Shown one piece after another: positions 23,229-34,200 of a stretch of 64,000 bases of DNA. The translations under genes were made by a program, and so were the position numbers. Each line of letters starts with the position of its first letter. The first letter of the stretch is position 1. Where the stretch lies: assembly GCA_001643675.2 (NCBI GenBank), contig LSRY02000019.1, forward strand, positions 1,312,001-1,376,000, given 5' to 3'. A model generated the notes under the pieces. The model was not told the origin of the DNA. It searched no databases and worked only from the letters and a program-made list of their open reading frames with translations. The DNA is from Monocercomonoides exilis (Eukaryota; Preaxostyla; Oxymonadida; Polymastigidae).

Positions 23229-24894
23229 TCAGTTGTGATTTTCTGAATAGAGTTCGTCATCTATTTTTCTCCTTTTGCATGAACGAAGCTGTGTAGGGTT
23301 CTCAATGCTTTTTGTCTCTTTCCTATCATAAATATAACTAATTTCCTTTCCATACAAATAATCATCATCTATTTTTTCTCTTCTCAATCTAATTTTCTTT
23401 TTCTTAACGTCAACTAATTTCTTCAATATCCTTTGTTTATTTTCCTTTTCTTCACTCGTTTCGAAATTTTCTTCCTTCTTTTCTTTCGGCTCCTTTTCAA
23501 TTGTCTTTTTTTCTTCGCTTTTTTCTTTTAGTTGTCGTTTTTCCTTTGGAGAAAAATCTCCAAATAAATCCTTCTTTATATCATTTGAAGTATATTTTAA
23601 TGAGAACTTTTGAGAAGATGAAAGCGGACCACATATCCTTGACAGCACAGGAGCAGCGGACACTGGATAAACTCCTGTATTCGAAAATGAAGATCTTATG
23701 ACTGAAGGAGTTGTTGCTGCTGTTAAAGCTTCTGGCAAAGCATCTGCCAAAGCTTTTCTATATGAAGAGGTTGAAAATTGAGTTGGCCTTGCAAAAGAGT
23801 TTTGAAGAACTTGTTTGAACCTTGCAAACACACGGTTATCGCAAGGTTGCAAAAGGTGAGTCATGTTAGAAGGGAAAAATTCAACGATGATATTTCTTTG
23901 TTCAGCAAACGCAATCACTTCTGAATCGAAGTGAGTTCTGTGATTATCCAATAAAAGAAGTGCTTTTTTCGAAGATGAGAGTTTTAGCTTATTTGAAATT
24001 AATGGAAGCCATTTCTTTGTCATTATCCTTCGAAACAATTCAGCAGATATCCATCCAGATGAAGACCCCTCATAAGATACATTGAATGAAGAAAAATTAG
24101 AGAATTCCTGTGGAATTTTTTTTCGAGGGTATATTAGTATATGAGGAAGATGTGAGCCGTCTGCGCAAATGCACACACAAATAGTTGCATTTTCCATTTT
24201 TGGCAATGAAGATGGGGAAGGAGGGGATTGGTTTTTCAGGCAGACTACCAGTTTTTCTGTTCCATCACCTACACGAACCGATGATTCGTCAAAATTGTAA
24301 ATATCAGTCTCATTAATTCTATTGGTTGTGATGATGGAGGATAACTTTTCGAACCACGAATGTATTGCTTCTGGAGATTGTGCGTTAATTTTTGCAATTT
24401 CCATCGGCCTGGAAATTGAAGTCCTTAAAATTGAACTTCTTTTTATCAAATCATAGGCATATTTGGAATTGACTTTATTTCTTATTTCTTCGCTTTCGCA
24501 ATCTGAATTCACAATGTCTTGTATCTACAATATATAAAAATATAAAACAAAATAATCTAATTCTTCAGACCATTGCTTGAATATCCTTTAGTCGGATTAT
24601 TTTTTTTTCGGATAAAAGTGCAATAACCTGATTTTCAACAGTTTCCAATTGTTTTTTTGTAATAATTTCTGGTCTGCCAACTTTGCCAACTTGCCGTTTT
24701 GCTTTCAAAGCAGCCATTCCTCTTTCCCATGCTCCATTTGAAATAGCTTTGGATCCCACAGCAGTTTTCCACGTGACAGCATATTTCTTTTTGATTTCAA
24801 AGACTTTTTGGGAAGGAGATGAAAGATTTCGGTAATCTGATGCTGCCATAAGCCTGTGAAGTTCTTTGGAAGATATTTTTTTTGTCATTTTCAT
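23229..24894 (-). CDS. DDE-family transposase of pogo/Tigger type
   Basis: Two exons, 24894-24571 and 24524-23229, separated by a 46-nt intron (GTCTGA...TTGTAG), give 539 aa. The unspliced first exon would stop right after QAMV; splicing gives QAMIQDIV and keeps frame. Residues 1-110 are a basic helix-turn-helix-like DNA-binding region (KKYAVTWKTAVGSKAI, KVGRPEIITKKQ). The DDE domain follows, with D187 in YNFDESSVRVGDG, D301 in LLLLDNHRTH and D337 in LLQPCDNRVFARFK. This is the order and local sequence of PF03184-type (DDE_1) transposases. The C-terminus is Lys/Glu-rich. It catalyses cut-and-paste transposition of the surrounding element. Confidence 0.92.
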
Positions 24895-25213
24895 TATTAT
24901 TCATTTGATCAAAAATTTAATTAATCATATAAAAAAGAATTTTAATGAAAGAAAGCCAATTTTTAACAATCAAGAATTAATATATGTGAAGGAATTGTCA
25001 TTTGCTTTAATTTTCACATAAGAAGAAAATTCTTTCCTTTTATTTAATCAACAAAAGTCTGATTTTATTTCTTCGGAACTTGGTAGTTTTTTCGATGATT
25101 GCAGTAACTATCTTTCAAGCTGTGCAGGGGTTGAGCTTTTGAAAGACGTTTCGTTCATCATCTTAAAAATAGTCAACTTATTTTCTATTCTTTTTGGTTT
25201 TCAGATAACTTGG

Positions 25214-25255
25214 ACTACCGGATTTTCCACCAGTTACCGCATTTTCCACCGATGG
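25214..25255 (-). repeat. Right terminal inverted repeat, 42 bp
   Basis: Exact inverted copy of 22932-22973, followed by the TA target duplication at 25256-25257. Confidence 0.97.
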
Positions 25256-25445
25256 TATATTCATTATTATATGTTGTGAATCTTTTTCTTTTCTTTGACA
25301 ATTTGATTTTTGTTACAGTTAATAACAAAAAAATGAAGAAATTTAGGCACCTCTGTTTCCTTTAAAAACCGCAAGTTCCACAAACATAAATTATTCTTTT
25401 TCTTGCTTCAATTATTGTTCGAATTGATTTTCAAAAATGAATCTC

Positions 25446-25461
25446 AAAAAAAAAAAAAAAA

Positions 25462-25493
<32 letters not shown>

Positions 25494-25519
25494 ATAAAAA
25501 TAAAAAATAAAAAATAAAA
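25446..25519 (+). repeat. Poly-A / (TAAAA)n tract
   Basis: Eighteen A residues followed by imperfect TAAA(A) units, just beyond the transposon and before SERINC. It may be a simple repeat or an old retroposed tail. Confidence 0.8.
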
Positions 25520-25627
25520 CTGAATATAACAAAATTGAAGAAAAAAAGCAGTATTTTTGATCTCAATTTTTTTTATGGGCTCATTATTGTATTTTGTAAA
25601 TTATCATTTAATAACAAACGCTGGGGC

Positions 25628-27553
25628 ATGTGCTGTTGTTTGGGAAGTATTTATTTTTCTTGATTTTATATCATTAAGGATAAGTTTTTTATTTTTATTG
25701 TCATTTTTAAACAAATGAATGTTTTCTTATTAATTGAAAATCGTAAGGTTGCATTGGAAGCGCCATAGGATCTGCGTGTGCAAGTTGCTGCTGTTCTTGC
25801 TGTACTTCAAAAAAAAGTACCAGTCTTGGTATTCTTTTCAACAATTAATTTTTGTTCAATAAGTGATAATTGGATGTTTGAATATGATTTAACATAATAG
25901 CCGCCAGATTTGGATCACTTCTTCTCTTATCAGTTGGAGCAATATGTGTTTTAGTTTTTTCTTTTTGGGTATGTTTATGGTTTTACTTTTTAGCACGGCT
26001 GATTTGTTTTTCATTTATAAGGGATATGAAATATTTCATAATAAGCCGTATGACGCTGATGTCGGTGGATGCATAGGCCAAATAGATACATGTTCAGAAA
26101 AGTTACTTGTGCTGCGAGTTGGAGTTGCGCTTTGTATTGTTTTTATTGCAATGTTTCTTATGAGCCTTGTTCTTTGTGGAACCCAAAATTCAATTTGCAT
26201 TTCAATTCAAAATGAATGGTGGCCAATAAAGTTATTAGTGTTGATCGTTGCACTTGTTGGGTGTTATTTTATCTCACCAGTATGAACACGATTTTATTCA
26301 ATAGACACTTTTAAATAACTATGTGATTTCATTTTCAGAAAGCAACTGTTGTTTTATTTTACTTTGAAGTTGTGGGAAGTGCATTTTTCTTGGTGATGCA
26401 AATTGTACTTCTTATAGATTTTTTCATGTCTTGGAACGAAAAATGGTTGGAGAAAGGATGGGAAAAGTGCCTCGCCTTTTTAACGATTTCTGGACTTGTG
26501 GGATACCTTGCATTGATAATACTTACTTTTGTCTTTTACAGCAGTGTGCAATTTGCATTATTTTGCTTTAAGTAATTTTTTTAATAATTTTTTATTATTA
26601 TCTGCGTACATTCACAAATACGTGCAATTATCATTGAATCCAACTTTTTCTGTCAGAATGTGCACTGGATATAATATTTACTGTTATCACTTTGGTTGTT
26701 GGGATTTGCCTTATGATATTATCGCTTCGTATCCCAACAGCGTCTGTGTTTACTACTACGCTTGTAATGCTTTATTGCGGGTGGCTAAACCTCTCCTCGC
26801 TGATGGCAAATCCAAATGATAAATGCTTCACTTTTGCCAACCATGTTTCATCAGACGCTGCTGGAGGCGTTACAATGAAGATAATTTCGCTTGCTTTTCT
26901 TTATCTTGCGCTAATTTACTCCACATTCACATCTTCTGGCCAAGTAGCCGAAGAAAATGAGGGGAAGGGGAGCTATGAAATGACTAATGGTACTTCCAGC
27001 TCAGGTTCTACGGAATATAAGCGTCCGTCTGCAACTTCAACTTCTGATCAATCCACCTCTTCTTCTAATTCTTCATCAGCCAACTCATCTTCACTGGAAA
27101 ACGAAGACCCGCTGTATGCACATCTTCGAGAAGAGGCGGAATCTACCTCATCGTTAAGTCGCCGCAAAGGGAATGGAAGAGATGTGAAGACGTTTCCATA
27201 TTGGAAGATGTATTTAGTGTTCATTCTTGCATCTTGCCATTTGTGCGTGGTTGTTGTTGGGTGGTCTGTGACAGATAGGAATGCTCTGTCAGGAATGTCA
27301 GTTGGGTTTGCTTTTATGCACTTGTGAATTTTGTTTATTACATTACTGACTATTTATTGCATTTAAATAATAATGTTTCATTCAAAACATCTTTTCTTTT
27401 CTTTTCTTTGTTTCTTTTTGTTAATTTAGCATCAGCATTGCATCTTTGTGGTCCAAAACTATTGCCAATTGGACATGTGCTGTTTTGTATTTGTGGCTGG
27501 TTTTAGCTCCAGTCATTGGACCAAAGCTGTTTCCTAATAGAACATGGGAGTAG
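25628..27553 (+). CDS. Serine incorporator (SERINC/TDE1 family) membrane protein
   Basis: Polytopic membrane protein of the SERINC family, linked to phospholipid handling in membranes. Seven exons: 25628-25646, 25748-25828, 25901-25968, 26022-26279, 26339-26543, 26657-27323 and 27430-27553. They total 473 aa, the usual family length. Diagnostic parts are the Cys-rich N-terminus (CIGSAIGSACASCCCSCC), the core SWNEKWLEKGW, about ten hydrophobic segments, and the C-terminal LYLWLVLAPVIGPKLFPNR. A hydrophilic Ser/Glu loop (about residues 330-390) precedes the last two helices. All introns are GT-AG (53-113 nt). The 19-nt first exon (MCCCLG) is the least certain part; another start is possible. 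The fifth intron (113 nt) uses a GTGTGC donor also seen in other genes here. Confidence 0.88.
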
Positions 27554-28222
27554 ATTTATAATCATACTCCATCTTTTTTAGAGTTGTATTTTGAGAATTA
27601 TAGTTATTTTTTTGTTGTATTTAAATAATTTTTTTCAGTGCTATTCATGCTGGCTTATGTTATGCTAACCATTCAGCAATTTTAAATTAAATAAAATTCC
27701 AAATCTGACGATATGAAAAGAAATCAAAAATAAGTAAAAAAAATCAAACAAGTGAATTTATCAAAGCGATGTGAAAACAACTGAGAAGAGATCATAACAA
27801 GAAGAACGCGATAATAACAAAACAAACTTAAAAGAATGCACATAAAACCACAAGAAAGAGAGAAGTTAACAACAAGATTTAAAATGAGATACTGAAAATG
27901 AGATCGGATATATTCGTTTATTAAGTTAAGGGAAAATAAAAAAAAAATAACGAACAAAAACATTGGAAAACATAATTAAAAATAAACATAAGATTTGATA
28001 TAAACACAATCTGACGAACGAATAAAACAAATCAAATAATATATCATACAAGCAACTTAATTGATAATACTTGGCAACAAGCAACACTTTGCTCTTGTTT
28101 TGCTAAAGATGAACCGATTATTCAAAGACAATCACAAACCACTAGAGAACTCATAACAAAAACACACATTGCTTTAATGTTAGTGAATAATTTGAATGCA
28201 ACAGCAACCTGCAAGCATATAT
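27554..28222. other. Convergent intergenic spacer
   Basis: AT-rich 3' flanks of SERINC (plus) and the giant gene (minus). AATAAA-like signals occur, for example near 27690. No gene is seen. Confidence 0.6.
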
Positions 28223-31200
28223 CTAAACCTCTCGATATGGATACATTCTGCCAAGAGGATCTTTGCTTGCCGCAGTCTTTGCCGAGGCAAAGCTTCGGGG
28301 TGTTCCGCTTTGGGGCGAAGTGAAGTAATTGGCTGGACGAGAAGCAGTTGGCGAGACAGTTGAGATTACAGAATGAGCAGATAGTCCAGAAGGAGGAGGA
28401 GAAGTGGAAGAGATGGCAGAAGATTGTAATTTCGATGATGATGATGAAGATGATGAAGACGAATATGAAGGTGGATAAGAAGCGAATGATGAAGGTGCAT
28501 ACGATGATGAAGAGGAGGATGAAGAGGATGAAGGAGGGGCTGCCTCAGATTGGCGTGCCAGTGAAGAAGGAGAAGTCAAAAACGATGAAGTCGGAGTGCG
28601 CAGCGGAGATTTCCGGACAAAAGAAGGAGAGTCATTCTTAACTGCCCTTCGCATTTGTGATGTCTCAATGCCTCTTTCCCTCTCTGCCACATCCAAAATG
28701 CCACTTCCTCTCATTCTCAGCTTCTCATCCCCCAAACGCCGATCCGCACTTCGCACTGCACTCGACAGCGGCGACCGCTCTCTTCTGTAATAGTCGCTCA
28801 TCACGCTCCGTGAGGCATCTGTCTCCAGCCGAAGCATTCTCTCTCTTTCTCTTTCTCTCTGCTTCGCCCGCTCTTCTTCGACAATCTGCTCTCGAACAAG
28901 CCTTTCTCTCTCCAGCTCTGCTCGTATTTTCTCTCTCTCTGCCTCCATCTCAACCTCCCTGCGTATCTTTTCTCGTTCTCTTTCTCTCCTCTTCTGCTCC
29001 TCTTCTCTCAATAACTCCTGTCTGATTCGCTCTTTCTCGTGCTCCTTCTCTATTTCCAGTCTTATGCGCTCTCTTTCTCTTTCTCTTTCTTCTTCCTCTT
29101 TCATTCTCTGGAATCTTATTCTTTCTCTCTCTCTTTCAAGATCCATCTGTCTCTGAGCCTCTGCTTGCCTTTCCCTCTCCCACTTTCTCTCTCTTTCTCT
29201 CTCTCTCAATTGCGACTGTGGCAGCAGTTGCGGAGCAACCAAACTTCCCATTTCGTATCCATCACCAGAAAGCAGTAGGCCATCCCCATCTTCTACTCCT
29301 TCCTCCTCTGCTCCATCCAAATCTCCGATGAGCTGCTTTGGCGATTGTTGTGCTGAAAGAGTCAGCTTCATCAGTAGCTTCTGTCTGATCAGCTTTTGCT
29401 TCTCTTTTGCCGCTTTCTCTCTTTCGAGTGCAAGATCTCTTTCTTTCTCCAACAATAAGAGCTGCTTTTCTTTCTCTTCCTGTTTCATTTGCTCTCTCAC
29501 CATCTCCTCCATCTTCCTTTCTATCTCTCTTTGCTTTTCTTCCTCCGCTCTCTGCTGCTTGATCAGCTCCTCCAACATCTTCTTTCGCGCTTCTTCCTCT
29601 TCTTTCATCTTTCTCTCTCGTTCGACTGCTTCAGCAGCAATTCTTTCTCTTTCATCTGCTCTAATCTTCTCTTCAAGCCTCCTCTTTTCTTCCTCTTTTC
29701 TCTTCTGCTCCTCCAAAATCCTTTCTCTTTCTCTTTTTTCTTCTTCCTCTCTTCTTCGCTCTTCCTCTCTTCTCTTCTCTTCTTCTCTTCTTCTCCTTTC
29801 TTCTTCCATTGCCCTTCTTTCCTCTTCTTCCTTTCGCTGTCTTTCTTCCTCTTTTCTTCGTTCTTCATCTCTTCTTCGCTTTTCCTCAAAGAATCGTTCT
29901 TGTTCAATCCTCCTTTGAAGCACTTCCGCTTTCAACCGATCAATCTCTTTCCTTCTCTCTTCTTCCTTCTTCCTCTCTTCTTCCAGCTTCGCACTTTCTT
30001 GTCTTCTTTTTTCCTCTTCTCTTCTTCTATCTTCTTCTTTGTGTTTTCTTTCCTCCCTCTTTCTTTCATCTTCAAGCCTCTTCTTCTCCTTTTCACCTGG
30101 CTCTTCTGCTTTCTTCCTTTCCTCCTCTTTCTTCTTCTCTTCTTCTCTGCGTCTGGCTTCTTCCAATCGCTTTCTGTATTTCTCTTGTCTGATTCTTTCT
30201 CTTTCCTTCCGCTCTTCAATTGCTCTCCTCTTTTCATCCATAATTTTATTTGCTCCTTCTTCCTTTTCCTTCTGTTCTGATGTCTTAGCCTCTTTTTCTT
30301 TTTGCTGTTCAACTTTCTCAACTTTCTTTTTTTCTTCTTCAGATTGCTGTCCCTTCAAAGACTCATTCATTTTTTCTTGTTCTTTTGATTTCGTTTCCTC
30401 TTGTCGCATTTCCCGCAGTTGCTTCATCAGATTCGGCGAGTCAGAAGAACGTGCAGGTTGCTGGGTGATGAATGAAATGTCTTCTTGTGCAGGCTTTGCT
30501 TGTACAGGCTCATGAATCACTATGTTTCGTATTGGCCCAGATTCAAACGACGAATGGAACGGAACTTCTTCTGCTTCTCCTTTTCTCTTTCGAGTCATCT
30601 GGTCATCTTGCGACTCGTCCATCTTTATCGGCTCTTCAAAAGCAAACATTCGTATTTCCGTCTGCTCCTCTGATTCATTCCTCCTTTCTGTTTTTTCGCC
30701 TGATGCACCGTTCTCTTCCATCGTCAGAAACACGCCACCTTCAGAAGACATCGATGCACGCAGCAAATCATCTGCTCCCTTTGCAAAGTCCATAGCCACT
30801 TTCTGTCTCTTTTCTTCTTTCTCTTTCTTCTTCCTTTCTCTCTCCTTCTGCTTTTCCAATCTTCGCTCTTCTCTTTCTTTCTCTTCTCGCTCTCTTTCCA
30901 TCATTTCTCTCTCTCTTTCTACTTCCAACTCTTTCTCCCTCTCCAGTCGCTTCCTTTCTCTCTCCTTCTTTCTCTCCTCTGCCCTCAGTTCATTTTCTTT
31001 CGAGTTCCCACTCGTCGAAGCGCTGATCAGTCTCAATGCATCTCGCTGTTGTGGTGTCAACAGCAGCCATTCAGTTGAGCTTCTCCTTCCATCATCTGCA
31101 CACTCAACACGCACAAACTGCATCCACCCTCTTCCCATCAGACGATATGAACGAGGCTTCCATTCACAGCTAAGCAGCGCAGAAAGCTGCTTCCTCTGTT

Positions 31201-34200
31201 GCTTCATCAGATCAATCTCCAAATCAACAAATCTTCTCTTTGTGTTGATGATCTCGTTCATCATATCGCTCTTGCGTCGTTCTTCTTCTCTTTCTTCCTT
31301 TGTCTTCTTCTTCATTGCTGTCTTGTCCCAGTCTCCGCTGTCTCCTCTGGAATGCGTCAAACTTGAACTAAATCCAGAGCAACTTGCACCTTCTGTGAGC
31401 CAAAGAGAGATTTTGTCCTTCAATGCGCTCTCCTCCTTCAGGAAATTGGACTCATCTTTGATGTCTCTCTCAGCTATCACATTGCTCTCAGCTGCCTCTG
31501 CCGCTTGCTTTGCGCTCTGCAACTTTGTCGCAACTGCCACAAACGGAACAGTTTCTCTGCCTTCCTGGATCACAAAGTCAGATAGCCAGGCTTCTTGGTT
31601 CCGAATCTCCATCTCTCGCTGAAGGACCACCTCATGGAAGGCATCGCTTGCCTCATCCAAAACAGGTGATTTTATAAACACTTCGAACTGATTTGGATCC
31701 ATCGCTTGCTCCAATGCTGCCATCTCTTCATCTTCCTCGTCTGCTTTTGCCTGCTTGCCACTTTGCTCGATGATTGAGACAGCAGTTTCGATTGTGGGCT
31801 CATCGAATTGCGCTGTGATATCAATGTGATTCTCTTTCAGTGCATCGATCACTTCGAATCCCAAATCCATCTCAGACAGCACCTTCTCCAGTGCTTCCTC
31901 TTCCTCATCTTCTGAATCACTCTCAATCTCCAATGGAATTGAAGCAACTGTCAGAAGATCATCATCTTCAGCCGCACGGCGCAATCGATCTTCTCTTGCT
32001 TTCTTTCTCTCCTCTCTTCTTGCTTCTCTCAGCTGTGCCCTCTCCGTCTTGGCTTCTTGGTAAGCATGTATTTTATCTCTGATGGATTGACGATACTCCT
32101 CTCTCAGCTGTGCTTCTCTGTCTGCTTTTTCTCTTCTGATCTGATTCCGCTTTTCTCTCACCCATTCTTTTGCCTCATCTGCAACAGAAATAATCGAACG
32201 AGTCAACTTTTGAGCATTAAGCACTTCCACTGCTTCAGAGATTCTCTTCTCGCACTGATACAGAAGTTGCTGGGGTGTCATTACAACATCAGAAAAGAGC
32301 AATGAATCAGCAGGAATTTGCAGAGGAACATCGTGCATTGTGTAGACCGCACGAAGTGCTTGAAATTCTTTGTTGCTATTTAATGACTGGCTCAACAAGA
32401 AGCTCATTTTCCCACTGTTGTCAAGATTGTCCTTTTCATTGCCTTCCCTCAGGCCATCGCTTGCTTCGTTGTCACTTCCATATGAAGAATTCAGTGGATT
32501 CACTGAAGAAGATCCCATTTGTTGTGCCTGTGGATCACTCTCCTCCATATTTCCGTCACTTTCACCAGTCATTTTCAGGTACGACTGCTGTTGTGTGTCC
32601 TCTTCGATTGCCAAATGAGAATAAGTTGATTCCACAAACCTCACAAGCACATCCGAAAAGAGAATGCGATTTTGAATTCTGATTGCTTTCTTCTTGCTGC
32701 TGATCTTCTTCCTGAGCTGTGCATGTATCTGTCGATATGTCTCCATCATCCTCGAATGGAAGCTCGGGTCAATGTGCTTGCGCAGCCCTCGCTTTTCTTC
32801 GCGTTCCCGTTCTTTTTCGCTTTCTCTCCACAATTCTTCGTCTTTCTCAAGCGCTTCGTCTTCTTCTTCGTCTTCTTTTGATGAGTTGAAGCTCAAAAAT
32901 TTATTGATCAAGCTCATTTCGTCATCATCTTCGTTCTCCTGCTTTTGCTCTGAAGTAGCCAACATGTCAACTTCCATATCCATGTGAATCTCCTTCATGC
33001 ATTCTGTTATCATTTCGTATTTCGTCTCATCTTCCCTCAAAATAGCAGCACCAATTGCATGGTACATCCACTTCATTTTCTCCAGCTCTTCGTCCATGTC
33101 TTTGTCAGGCACAGCAGGCACAATTTGCCTCAAATGAGAGAGAAAAGCTGCAATCTGCTCAGACCCCACATTTGATGCAGTGATAGAGGCACGTGAGATC
33201 GTCACACGCAAAGTCTCCACAACTGGAATAAGCTGCTTTTTAGGCTTTCCTTCATCTTCGTCGTCATCATCAAAGTTGCTGAATCCATCGTTTTCATCGC
33301 TATCATCTCCGATTTGCGCAGAAGCCAAATGTGAATGAGGGAACATTGGGGCAGATGATGCAGAGGTCGATGGAGACAAAGGTGTCAGAGGCGACTGAGG
33401 CATTGAGTTGGTGTTTGGACTTTCTGGTGTGTTGATATGTAGCTCTTGCCCTTTCAGTGTTGGCACTGGGAATGTGGCTGGACGTCTAGGGAAGAGGAAC
33501 GAGACAACAAGCGTGATTGGATCGAGCAGAGGAACAACTAACGATTGATCGGTGCTTCTTGCACCCAGCTGCAATTGAGGCGATGATGAGGGAATTTGCA
33601 CACGAGACTGTGCACGAGAGAGAGTGGTTGGTGTTGAGGGCTGTGGATATTGCTGTCTAAGTGTGGAGAAAGAGATATTCTTTGCTGGTGAGCCCGAAGG
33701 AGAGGAATATGGTGAGAATGAAAGCGGATGCAAAGAAGACATCCTTTTCATGCGAAGAGTCTGATTAGTAATCGATGATCCACTTGCTCCATCAATCCTG
33801 TTGTGATGAATAGCAGAAATAAAGTGATTCGCAGTTTCTAGTAATTCAACAGCGTGCGTTGCATTTGTTATTTCATATGGAGCGAATGTGAAGGCAAACA
33901 AAACATGGCGCAACGAGTTCGGCTCGTCCTGAGACAAAGTCACAGGAATGTCTTGCATCACACTGAAGCTCATCTCTTTCATCAGTTCAATCAGTTTTTG
34001 CTTCATCTGTTCTTCTGTCTCAACAGTTGCCTTGCCATTCACATCAGAAGGCGACGAGAAGTACTCTCTCATTTCACTATCTTCGTCATTCGCATTGATA
34101 ATCTGTGAAGAGCGTGTAATGTTATCTCTTGTTTTCAGAAGATTTCCGACTTTTCGTTCAAACAGTTCCATTAGCGAGTTTGCAATCTCAATCTTTGTTG

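Larger units (their letters stand above)
22932..25255 (-). mobile_element. pogo/Tigger-like DNA transposon (Tc1/mariner superfamily), complete
   Basis: A 2,324-bp element bounded by perfect 42-bp terminal inverted repeats and flanked by TA on both sides (22930-22931 and 25256-25257), the target duplication typical of Tc1/mariner elements. It encodes a single intact DDE transposase on the minus strand. Each end contains two copies of a 16-bp motif (GGTGGAAAATNCGGTA) three bases apart, a plausible two-site transposase binding region. Identical ends and an undamaged gene suggest recent, possibly autonomous, mobility. It sits in a spacer and interrupts no recognisable gene. Confidence 0.93.

Noticed and set aside
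29328-31622. Long open frames on the plus strand (up to about 366 codons) rich in Ser, Phe and Leu
   Set aside because: They are the antisense of the Glu/Arg/Lys coding of the giant gene; GAA/GAG/AGA codons read backwards give TTC/CTC/TCT and rarely produce stops.
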